Origin: Nitrososphaeraceae archaeon
GTDB taxonomy: Archaea > Thermoproteota > Nitrososphaeria > Nitrososphaerales > Nitrososphaeraceae
Length of the DNA: 7,362 nucleotides
NCBI GenBank assembly: GCA_025937665.1
Contig: JAICQW010000087.1
Span: forward strand, 1 to 7,362
Reading direction: 5' to 3'
The notes under the pieces are model-generated. The model had not been told where the DNA came from. It ran no database searches and saw only the letters and a program-made list of their open reading frames with translations. Both the position numbers and the translations under genes were made by a program. Positions 1-5,979 of the stretch are shown here, piece by piece. Position 1 is the stretch's first letter; the number at the start of each line of letters is the position of its first letter.

Positions 1-59
1 ACTGTGAGAAAGCAGTAAGATCATTGCACGAGGCTTTCATGCTTGCAAAACTTAAGTGA
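1..59 (+). CDS. 3' end of an upstream gene, possibly aspartate kinase (partial)
   Basis: The third frame is open from the window edge to a TGA at 57-59, giving 18 complete codons and a tail that reads CEKAVRSLHEAFMLAKLK. The AVRxLHxAF pattern followed by a short hydrophobic and basic end resembles the extreme C-terminus of aspartokinases, where an AV-x-x-LH-x-AF-x-L ending after the ACT domains is common. Aspartokinase would phosphorylate aspartate in the first step of lysine, threonine and methionine synthesis. Only 18 residues are visible, so the family call is tentative. The open frame and its clean stop before an intergenic gap and mre11 are the firmer observation. The gene is same-strand with mre11 and about 112 bases upstream. 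Confidence 0.42.
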   Translation, partial: CEKAVRSLHEAFMLAKLK

Positions 60-140
60 TCATTCCAAAATTATGCTCTATCAAATAACTACAGTAAAGT
101 ACAGTAGTTCTTGGACGTGAGCTTGTATAAAAAATGAACA

Positions 141-149
141 TTAAAATAC
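141..149 (+). promoter_or_regulatory. Candidate TATA box of mre11
   Basis: The AT-rich element TTAAAATAC is centred about 27 bases before the TTG start of mre11, the spacing expected for an archaeal TATA box giving a leaderless transcript. A second candidate, TATAAAAA at 126-133, would instead give a leader of roughly 15-20 bases. No Shine-Dalgarno motif lies at a useful distance from the TTG, which fits a leaderless or near-leaderless message. The composition is AT-rich throughout, so neither box is certain. Confidence 0.3.
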
Positions 150-171
150 AATTGGAATTAAATACACAGGA

Positions 172-1461
172 TTGTACAAATTTGCTCATATAACTGACTG
201 CCATTTAGGTTCATGGAGAAATCCCAAGCTCAGAGATCTTAATTTACAAGCATTTGAGAAATCTGTATCTATCTCTATAAAAGAACAAGTTGATTTCATC
301 ATAATTACTGGTGATTTTTTTGATGTAAATATTCCACAGCTCGGACCAGTTAAGCGAGCCGTTGAAATACTAAAGCAAGCAAGAGATTCGGGAATACCTG
401 TTTACATGATATATGGTTCACATGATTTTAATACTGCCAGCATTTCCATGATAGATATTTTACATTCAGCAGAACTGTTTATCAAACCGACCGAATTTCA
501 AACAGATTCTAATTCAGTGGTATTAAAATTCTTTATTGACAAAAAGACTGGGGCAAAAATAACAGGTATTTCAGGAAGAAAGATTGGATTAGATAAGGAG
601 ATCTATGAAAAACTTGATAGAAAAAACCTAGAAATGGAAGAAGGATTCAAGATTTTTCTTCTACATAAAGGAATACAAGAAATTCTTCCTTTAGACAGGA
701 ATTTTAAGGATTCACTACCTATCTCTTTTCTCCCAAAAGGGTTTGATTATTATGGTGGCGGACACATTCACAAGAGGCTCGAAAAAAAAATTGATAATAG
801 CATGATAGTATATCCTGGTCCTCTTTTTGGCTCTACTTTTCAGGATCTCGAGGAGACTGCAAAAGGAGAGAAACGGGGTTTCTACATAATTTCGTTTGAT
901 AAGGAAATATTGGATTGTAGGTTTATTGAGATTAGTGAAGCTGAGATACTCTATAACGAAATAGTAGCTTCAAAGTGGAGCACGGAAAAATTAGAAAATG
1001 AAATTACAAGGAATATATCCGAATTACAGGTCAAGAATAAGATAGTCTTATTAAAAGTAAAAGGGAAATTAATTGGAAAACGCTCACATATTGATTTTGG
1101 AAAATTTAACTTGGACATTTCAAACAAAGGCGCTTTATTGTCATTTATTAATACTAACAATCTGTCAACCGATGAATTAAAGACCACTGCAGTACAAAGT
1201 GACAACAAATTAGATATAGAAAGAGAGATATTTCATGAAAACATCAAGAATTTCCAATCAGAATCTACGCTTTCTGATAAATTAAAAAAACAAATAAATT
1301 CAAAGTTAATAGGTAATGATGGAGAAAGTCTCTCCCTATCTCTCTTAGAAATTCTTCGAAATGATAAACTGGAAAATGAAAATACAAGTTCGTATGAAGA
1401 TAGAATGATTTCCTCTGCAAAGTCAGTATTTGACGAAGAAGGCTATTTTTATGATATTTAG
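172..1461 (+). CDS. mre11: DNA double-strand break repair nuclease Mre11
   Basis: Mre11 is the Mn-dependent 3'-5' exonuclease and endonuclease of the Mre11-Rad50 complex, which trims DNA ends for recombinational repair. The calcineurin-like phosphodiesterase motifs occur in order in the 429 residues: D9-x-H11 (ITDCHLG), G47-D48-F-F-D51, G82-S83-H84-D85, H165 (LLHKG) and G197-H198-I-H200, followed by a YPGPLFGS segment at 214-221. The poorly conserved residues from about 240 should hold the capping domain and the Rad50-binding C-terminus, rich in charged helices. The TTG start is chosen because the frame is closed by TAA at 142-144, no ATG lies between, and the YKFAHITDCHLG beginning is the usual Mre11 N-terminus. 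Odd point: motif III is normally GNHD, and the Asn is a metal ligand in the Pyrococcus enzyme; here it is Ser. SbcD-like nucleases are relatives, but the rad50 gene downstream supports Mre11. Confidence 0.95.
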   Translation: MYKFAHITDCHLGSWRNPKLRDLNLQAFEKSVSISIKEQVDFIIITGDFFDVNIPQLGPVKRAVEILKQARDSGIPVYMIYGSHDFNTASISMIDILHSAELFIKPTEFQTDSNSVVLKFFIDKKTGAKITGISGRKIGLDKEIYEKLDRKNLEMEEGFKIFLLHKGIQEILPLDRNFKDSLPISFLPKGFDYYGGGHIHKRLEKKIDNSMIVYPGPLFGSTFQDLEETAKGEKRGFYIISFDKEILDCRFIEISEAEILYNEIVASKWSTEKLENEITRNISELQVKNKIVLLKVKGKLIGKRSHIDFGKFNLDISNKGALLSFINTNNLSTDELKTTAVQSDNKLDIEREIFHENIKNFQSESTLSDKLKKQINSKLIGNDGESLSLSLLEILRNDKLENENTSSYEDRMISSAKSVFDEEGYFYDI

Positions 1462-1550
1462 GAAATAACTCCAGTCGTATAACAGGTTGTACGTCCTCAA
1501 TATTTTGAGTAGAAAGACAAAGATTGTTGTAGTTTTATTAACATACTAGT

Positions 1551-1647
1551 CCGTATAATGCGGGGATTATGTATAGGGTTTGTCCAATCAAATCTCGGGA
1601 AACAAATGTGCACTTATTCTTGGTAACACAAGGAATAAATTATACGG
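1551..1647. repeat. Spaced 9-bp inverted repeat in the mre11 3' gap
   Basis: CCGTATAAT at 1551-1559 is matched by its exact reverse complement ATTATACGG at 1639-1647, 79 bases apart. The pair lies in the 272-base gap between mre11 and the next small gene, which holds no convincing coding region. It could be the ends of a tiny non-autonomous insertion, a pair of protein-binding sites, or chance in AT-rich DNA. I see no flanking target-site duplication. Confidence 0.3.
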
Positions 1648-1733
1648 AACCAAATATTAGTATCACATTCTGAATTAATTTATGTATTATTTTTCACTGA
1701 AGACTTAATTATTATTTATGACAAGATAGATTA

Positions 1734-1979
1734 GTGAATAACAAAGGGATTTTCGTGATAATTAGTATATTATTAACGCCGATTGTTTATGATAATTTTC
1801 AAACTTCATATTACGTATTGGCTACTGGTTCAAATGATTCAAGCTTTTGGGCTGATTGGTGCTACATATCGGCATTCCCAGAAGAAAGACCGGTTTGTTT
1901 TTTAAGTCAAGAAGATTGTAAGAAGGCGGAGTCATCAGATCTATTCAAATCAGATACTTGTTTCAAGCACAAATCATAA
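1734..1979 (+). CDS. Small secreted four-cysteine protein, DUF3551-like pattern
   Basis: This is an 81-residue protein of unknown function. Residues 6-18 form a hydrophobic stretch after a short basic N-terminus, so it is likely exported; cleavage near the LAT at 29-31 is plausible. The mature part has four cysteines (C43, C55, C62, C76) in the arrangement WC...CF-x-S-x-ED-C-x-x-A...C. That spacing resembles the small secreted DUF3551 proteins described mainly from alphaproteobacteria, an analogy from memory and not a search result. The four cysteines could form two disulfides outside the membrane. The start is a GTG: an in-frame TGA at 1719-1721 closes the frame and no ATG lies between. It sits alone on the + strand 272 bases after mre11, with no visible functional link to repair. 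Confidence 0.6.
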   Translation: MNNKGIFVIISILLTPIVYDNFQTSYYVLATGSNDSSFWADWCYISAFPEERPVCFLSQEDCKKAESSDLFKSDTCFKHKS

Positions 1980-2012
1980 AAAATACCCATCTAGAAAAAT
2001 TTGACAAGTATT

Positions 2013-2156
2013 ATGAAGTTCATCTCAAATTATAGTAATTTTGTACCAAATATGAATAATTGTATCGAAGCTCAACAGATCCTTAATAATGATGATGTTC
2101 TTTACAGTATCGTGTCTACCAGGATTACCGGATACGACTCGATAGGAGCGAAATAA
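2013..2156 (+). CDS. Unrecognised 47-residue ORF next to the B-box ORF
   Basis: An ATG at 2013 opens 47 codons ending in TAA at 2154-2156; a second in-frame ATG at 2052 would give 34 residues. The frame is closed upstream by TAG at 1992-1994. The peptide contains a stretch reading EAQQILNNDDVLYSIVSTRI and then TGYDSIGAK, which has the look of a folded alpha/beta protein segment, but I recognise no family. Its stop lies one base before the TTG of the B-box-like ORF, so the two could form a tiny operon, or be two pieces of one gene broken by a frameshift. A short length without an identified homologue keeps confidence low. Confidence 0.33.
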   Translation: MKFISNYSNFVPNMNNCIEAQQILNNDDVLYSIVSTRITGYDSIGAK

Positions 2157-2157
2157 A

Positions 2158-2271
2158 TTGCAGACATGTGATTCTTGTAATACAAGTAATAAGGTCGAAT
2201 GGTGTGAAAGCTGTAAAAGGTTTATGTGCGCAGCGTGTGATAACGAAATTCATAGTGTCAGCCTACCTTAA
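2158..2271 (+). CDS. B-box-like zinc-finger microprotein, possibly truncated
   Basis: This 37-codon ORF starts with TTG at 2158, nine bases after an AGGAG ribosome-binding motif at 2144-2148, and ends with TAA at 2269-2271. Nearly the whole product is a metal-binding pattern: C4-x2-C7-x8-C16-x2-C19-x4-C24-x2-C27-D28-x3-H32. The spacing C-x2-C-x8-C-x7-C-x2-C-x4-H is that of BBX-type B-box zinc fingers, which bind two zinc ions and mediate protein contacts. The final His expected about eight residues after H32 is absent because the stop comes five residues after H32. The product is therefore either a microprotein with an incomplete second site or the stump of a longer gene. Another frame stays open from 2261 to a TAA at 2333-2335, compatible with a frameshift, but shows no recognisable sequence. 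It was too short for routine ORF calling. Confidence 0.5.
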   Translation: MQTCDSCNTSNKVEWCESCKRFMCAACDNEIHSVSLP

Positions 2272-2327
2272 TTTTACAAATTCTGATGTTCAAACAAACT
2301 ACAAAATTGAACCTTTTAGTCAGGTAA

Positions 2328-2458
2328 TTATTTAATCAACATATCGACTTCTTCTTGTGGTAGTTCCTCTTGACATTCTAAATTAGTACAACTTTGAAAG
2401 CACTGTCTACTGTCAATTCTTTATTTTCGCTATCAAATGAGCTATTTAATGTAAAGAA
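2328..2458 (-). pseudogene. Possible decayed minus-strand coding remnant with a frameshift
   Basis: On the minus strand two overlapping open stretches in different frames look protein-like, but neither has a start codon. The first (2458-2381) holds NSSFDSENKELTVDSAFK and then meets a TAG at 2378-2380. The second (2420-2331) contains CFQSCTNLECQEELPQEEV and then DMLIK, ending in TAA at 2328-2330. Switching frame in the shared part would give one continuous acidic tail of about 40 residues containing cysteines. In-frame stops just upstream of each (2459-2461 and 2421-2423) exclude an intact gene. I infer the 3' end of a decayed gene, parent family unknown. Chance open frames are the main alternative. 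Confidence 0.25.
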
Positions 2459-2478
2459 TCAATTTTTGATGAGGTTAT

Positions 2479-2509
2479 AAAAAAAGGACAGACTAGGAAA
2501 ATTCCTAGT
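2479..2509 (-). terminator. Hairpin plus T-run ending the 2505-2957 gene
   Basis: ACTAGGAA at 2492-2499 and TTCCTAGT at 2502-2509 form a perfect 8-bp inverted repeat with two central bases. On the minus strand it is followed, after six bases, by seven T residues (A-run 2479-2485 on the + strand). The hairpin overlaps the TAG stop of the secreted-protein gene at 2505-2507, so termination would occur right after translation ends. Archaeal termination depends mostly on the T-run, with the hairpin as a possible accessory. Confidence 0.55.
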
Positions 2510-2957
2510 TATCTTCGTTTTCGTTTTCCGTTGAGTTGCCAGAACTTGACGACTCGTCAGATGACTCATCAGATGATGTTCCATTTGATTGATTTTCTTG
2601 TGATGCTTTCACTAGATCTTCTAACGAATTGCACATTTCATTTCCTTCTTGCACTAGTGCACACAGTTCAAGGTCTTGAGCAGTAGTATCATTTGATACT
2701 TTTGCTGTAACGGGTATCTCAGTAGGACTTCCATCCTTATCAGTTTGTACCTTTAGGTTTACAGTAAAGTCTTTCGCTTCAGTTGCATTTGCTTCTTCAT
2801 TTCCGCCGTCCTTGAGTTTTAAGGTTAGATTCATCGGAACATCCATTTGATCTGGAAGTTCTTCAGATTGTTCTTGCTGCGCTAGACTCATCATTGGATA
2901 TGAAATTCCCAACGAAAGAGCAATTGTTCCTACCAAAATAATTACTAGTATATTCAT
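2505..2957 (-). CDS. Secreted acidic Ser/Asn-rich protein of unknown function
   Basis: This 150-residue protein has a hydrophobic segment at residues 3-20 and a likely signal-peptidase site at SLA-QQ after A26, so it should be exported. The mature chain is strongly acidic. A central region (about 40-110) has alternating hydrophobic and polar residues typical of beta strands, including LTLKLKDGG and FTVNLKVQTDKDG, and carries C99 and C109, which may form a disulfide. The last 30 residues are low-complexity Ser/Asp/Glu/Asn with a repeated SSDE unit. N-glycosylation sequons occur at N43, N57, N89, N122, N125 and N141, consistent with an archaeal surface or secreted glycoprotein. The ATG start is supported by a TATA-like box about 30 bases upstream. 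The gene runs opposite to mre11 and rad50, separating them. I do not recognise a family. Confidence 0.8.
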   Translation of the reverse strand: MNILVIILVGTIALSLGISYPMMSLAQQEQSEELPDQMDVPMNLTLKLKDGGNEEANATEAKDFTVNLKVQTDKDGSPTEIPVTAKVSNDTTAQDLELCALVQEGNEMCNSLEDLVKASQENQSNGTSSDESSDESSSSGNSTENENEDN

Positions 2958-2981
2958 TAAAATTAATCTAGGACTTTAAAA

Positions 2982-2990
2982 CTTATAATA
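2982..2990 (-). promoter_or_regulatory. TATA box of the 2505-2957 secreted-protein gene
   Basis: On the minus strand the element TATTATAAG lies about 25-33 bases before the ATG at 2957. That spacing predicts transcription starting at or a few bases before the ATG, giving a leaderless message with no Shine-Dalgarno, a common archaeal pattern. Confidence 0.45.
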
Positions 2991-3054
2991 GTTAATGTAA
3001 ATCAATTGCGTTTTGCGTCAATTTATGATATATAGTTTAGTTATTTCTTAAATT

Positions 3055-3062
3055 CTTTATAT
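3055..3062 (+). promoter_or_regulatory. Candidate TATA box for the rad50 transcript
   Basis: CTTTATAT is one of the best TATA-like elements in the window. With the usual spacing the transcript would start near 3083-3090, exactly at the palindrome 3083-3098, leaving a leader of about 165 bases before rad50. The leader contains the 43-codon ORF at 3101-3232. A weaker element, TTTTATTTG near 3210-3218, lies closer to rad50 and is an alternative. Confidence 0.4.
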
Positions 3063-3082
3063 CAGAGTATACTTACATCATA

Positions 3083-3098
3083 CCCTTGATTTCAAGGG
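3083..3098. promoter_or_regulatory. Palindrome at predicted rad50 transcription start, possible operator
   Basis: CCCTTGA at 3083-3089 and TCAAGGG at 3092-3098 form a perfect 7-bp inverted repeat around TT. It is notably G/C-containing for this AT-rich spacer and lies about 20-28 bases downstream of the TATA-like CTTTATAT, where transcription should begin. A dimeric regulator bound there could block initiation. No T-run follows it on the + strand, so it does not look like a terminator. The regulator is unknown and the role is inferred. Confidence 0.35.
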
Positions 3099-3100
3099 AG

Positions 3101-3232
3101 ATGGCCATTAAATCTATAAGATTATACATATTGTTAAATCTCTTCTGGTTAACCAAGTCATACGCAAATGGTCGAATCCTGACCTGTGTCACAAAAACGA
3201 TCAATAATCTTTTATTTGTTCCATATTCCTAA
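3101..3232 (+). CDS. 43-codon leader ORF upstream of rad50 (doubtful)
   Basis: An ATG at 3101 directly follows the palindrome and opens 43 codons ending with TAA at 3230-3232, 21 bases before the rad50 ATG. The product begins MAIKSIRLYILLNLFWLTKS, a basic start followed by a hydrophobic run like a short signal or membrane segment, and has one cysteine. The GGGAG before the ATG is immediately adjacent and too close to act as a normal ribosome-binding site. It could be a translated leader peptide or a chance frame. I recognise no family. Confidence 0.22.
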   Translation: MAIKSIRLYILLNLFWLTKSYANGRILTCVTKTINNLLFVPYS

Positions 3233-3253
3233 TAGCTCTATAAAGATAATTTT

Positions 3254-5827
3254 ATGATAATTAAAAAAATAGAAATTACCAATATTAGAAGCTACAAGGA
3301 AAAAACAACTATCGAACTCCCGCTGGGAAGGATATTATTTCAGGGCGATATTGGTTCAGGAAAATCAACGATCCTGTCGGCTATTGAGTTTGCTCTTTTT
3401 GGACTGGGTGATATTGATGCAAATCATTTACTCCGAATTGGAGAGAGCAAGGGCTCCGTACTTTTAGAATTTGAAAGTGGTGGTAAAACCTACAATGTTT
3501 TTAGATCTCTTCTAAGAAGAGGCAATAAAATTTTTCAGGAGGAAGGTTTTCTTTATGACAATGGAGTTAAGAATTCATATTCAGTTGGTGAATTAAAGTC
3601 TAAAATTCTAAATATAATTGGAATCAATGAAAGAAGCCAGACAAAAACAACTTCGACCATATATCGTTTCGCAATTTACACTCCTCAAGAGATGATGAAA
3701 AATGTATTGACATCCAATAACGAAAGAAGAGTTGAAATACTGAGAAGGGCATTTGGTTTAGAAGAATATAGTATAGCAAAGAAAAATGCTGAGAAATTTT
3801 CTTCATGGATACGAACCATTACTAAGGTAAAGAGGTCTATGTTGCATGATCTTGGTAACTACAAGAAGGAATTACAAAACATACAGAATATTACAGAATC
3901 ATTGAAAGACGAAGTTGACTACACGAAAGATAGTATAGTTAGTCTTAACGATAAGATTCAGTACACCTTGAAGAAAATGTTGGACATAAGGCAAAAGAGA
4001 GAGAGAATAATCCAGGCAGAGTCTTCCATTTTGCATCTGCAATCTACATTGGATAAGAACTTGAAGCTTAAGGAAGATACGAACTTGGAGCTTAATAAGA
4101 TTAACAATGAATTACACGATATCTATCAGAGTGAAAAAATAGTTGCTGATCTTAGTCCAAAGTATCAAGATTATATGCAAAAAAGAGACGCTCTAGTTAA
4201 TGTTACTGAAAAGGCAACACAATATGATAAACTATTGCTTGAAAAAGTAAAATTAGAAAGTAGTATCACCAGCGAGCGAGAAATGTTCAGGTCTAATATC
4301 AAAACACTAGATTTGGAATTAGAAGAGCTTGCTCTGGATCTACAAAGAATCGAGGGTGAAACAGAGAACTTGTACTATTTGAGAGAGGAAGAAACCCTAC
4401 TAATAAAGAACATTAATGATTCAACCGATTTCCAGACGGAATTAGATTATGTTTCTGACAATCTGTCTAAAATTAGATCGGAAATGATATCAATAAATAA
4501 TGAAATATCAAAGCAAAAATCTGAACTCGATTCAGTGTTACATTTAAGGCAAAATGCTGTGTGTCCATACTGTAAACAAAAGTTAAATGAACAACACATA
4601 TTGGAAATGGAAACGAAATTTTTACAAAGTAAGGATTTCTTGAAAAATAAACTCAGCAAGTTTGAAAAGGATCTAGAAATAAATCAAATTAAGAAAAATG
4701 AGTTCCTAAATGGGATAAAGCAATTAGAAACTAAGAAGTTAGAATTACAAAAAATTCAAATCAAGATCGCAAGATTAAATGTCGTTCTGAATAACAAAGA
4801 CCAAATAAAATCCAAGATTATCGAAAAAGCAAAAAACAAGAAATTGATAGAGGCCAAATTACAAGGTAGTTATTTTGTCGAAAAGATAAAAGAACTGGAT
4901 GAATTGGATGACAAATTAAATAAGATTTATTCATATAAGGAGAGTTATGACTCGTTGAGTAAAATAGTAAATGATTATCAAAAGACAAATCTTGATAGTA
5001 CATTTGTGGAACATTCAAATTTGATAAAATCAAAGCACCGTAAGATTGAAGAAAAAAAAACTAGGGAAAAATCGTTACTGGATTTAGACGAGGAAGTTCT
5101 TGTGATCTCCAAAAAGCTGGCTGAAATGAAGACAATATTTCAGGATAGGCAGGAGGTTGAAAATAATCTAAACAGCTTGGATTCAGATAAAGAATTACTT
5201 GAGAATGAATTGATGAAAATGAAGGAAAACCTTGCCATGAGAAAAACAGAACATGATAACAATCTGATGCAAATTGAATCGCTTAACAAGAAAATAGGCG
5301 AATTGGAGGAAAGAGTTGATAAAATTATCTTCACAGATCAGATAGGCATATGGCTGAATCAACATTTTATTCCGTCCTTAGAACAGATAGAATCTCAAGT
5401 TCTAATCAGCGTGAAGGAAGAATTCAATAGATTATTCCAAAAGTGGTTTTACTTACTGATTGAAGTTGGCGATATAGATGTAGAAATTGATGAATTCTTT
5501 ACGCCTATTGTAAATCAAAGTGGATATCACTTGGAAGTTAATAGTTTAAGTGGAGGAGAGAAATCCTCCATCGCACTAGCGTATAGATTAGCACTTAATG
5601 AAATCATCAGGAGAATGATCATGATTGAAGACAATCTGTTGATTCTTGATGAGCCTACCGATGGCTTTAGTAAGGAACAACTTGTTCAAATAAAGTATGT
5701 TTTAGAGGAGCTCAGTGCATCTCAGGTAATAGTAGTCTCTCATGAGAAAGAATTGGAAGGATTTGTAGAAACAATATACAGGGTAGTCAAAGAAAGTGAA
5801 AAATCACAGGTGGAATTAATAGTATAG
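3254..5827 (+). CDS. rad50: DNA double-strand break repair ATPase Rad50
   Basis: Rad50 is the SMC-like ATPase that binds DNA ends, dimerises on ATP and controls the Mre11 nuclease. All hallmarks are visible in its 857 residues: an N-terminal IEITNIRSYKEKT strand, Walker A GDIGSGKST at 31-39, Q-loop Q145 (YTPQEM), a long heptad-rich coiled coil from about 160 to 690 interrupted near its middle by the zinc hook C437-P-Y-C440, signature LSGGEK at 765-770, Walker B with D799-E800 (LILDEP), and H-loop H830 (VVSHEKE). Length is in the usual archaeal range. The CxxC hook joins two Rad50 arms through one zinc ion. The ATG is fixed by the family's usual N-terminus, although no ribosome-binding motif is seen. 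It lies 1.8 kb from mre11 on the same strand, and herA and nurA, often neighbours in archaea, are not in the window. No frameshift or missing motif is seen. Confidence 0.97.
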   Translation: MIIKKIEITNIRSYKEKTTIELPLGRILFQGDIGSGKSTILSAIEFALFGLGDIDANHLLRIGESKGSVLLEFESGGKTYNVFRSLLRRGNKIFQEEGFLYDNGVKNSYSVGELKSKILNIIGINERSQTKTTSTIYRFAIYTPQEMMKNVLTSNNERRVEILRRAFGLEEYSIAKKNAEKFSSWIRTITKVKRSMLHDLGNYKKELQNIQNITESLKDEVDYTKDSIVSLNDKIQYTLKKMLDIRQKRERIIQAESSILHLQSTLDKNLKLKEDTNLELNKINNELHDIYQSEKIVADLSPKYQDYMQKRDALVNVTEKATQYDKLLLEKVKLESSITSEREMFRSNIKTLDLELEELALDLQRIEGETENLYYLREEETLLIKNINDSTDFQTELDYVSDNLSKIRSEMISINNEISKQKSELDSVLHLRQNAVCPYCKQKLNEQHILEMETKFLQSKDFLKNKLSKFEKDLEINQIKKNEFLNGIKQLETKKLELQKIQIKIARLNVVLNNKDQIKSKIIEKAKNKKLIEAKLQGSYFVEKIKELDELDDKLNKIYSYKESYDSLSKIVNDYQKTNLDSTFVEHSNLIKSKHRKIEEKKTREKSLLDLDEEVLVISKKLAEMKTIFQDRQEVENNLNSLDSDKELLENELMKMKENLAMRKTEHDNNLMQIESLNKKIGELEERVDKIIFTDQIGIWLNQHFIPSLEQIESQVLISVKEEFNRLFQKWFYLLIEVGDIDVEIDEFFTPIVNQSGYHLEVNSLSGGEKSSIALAYRLALNEIIRRMIMIEDNLLILDEPTDGFSKEQLVQIKYVLEELSASQVIVVSHEKELEGFVETIYRVVKESEKSQVELIV

Positions 5828-5979
5828 ATTGACAAGGCCTGACCATTATGAATTGAAATTATAGTCTAGAAACTTACCAGTCTTAGGTAAAGTTAGTGTG
5901 ATCAAATATCTTCTCAATAAAGATCTATCATGGTTTGAATTTATCTTGGAAAACAATATATTCCAAAGCATTGCAAATT

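Noticed and set aside
951..1208. 85-codon minus-strand frame inside mre11
   Set aside because: It is antisense to a well-supported gene, has no recognisable motif, and looks like a composition shadow. The same applies to minus frames at 3624-3806, 4447-4659, 4818-5033 and 5140-5334 inside rad50.
1558..1626. 22-codon ATG frame in the mre11 3' gap
   Set aside because: It is very short, without a ribosome-binding motif or recognisable sequence, and overlaps the inverted repeat; chance is sufficient.
3160..3195. tRNA-like GGTCGAATCCTGACC resembling a T-loop
   Set aside because: One base of the T-loop is missing, the 5' half of the T-stem does not pair, and no acceptor, D or anticodon arms can be placed.
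5935..5979. TTG-initiated N-terminal extension of the parvulin
   Set aside because: The 15 added residues do not belong to the parvulin domain, and the ATG at 5980 gives the usual length and N-terminus of thaumarchaeal parvulins.
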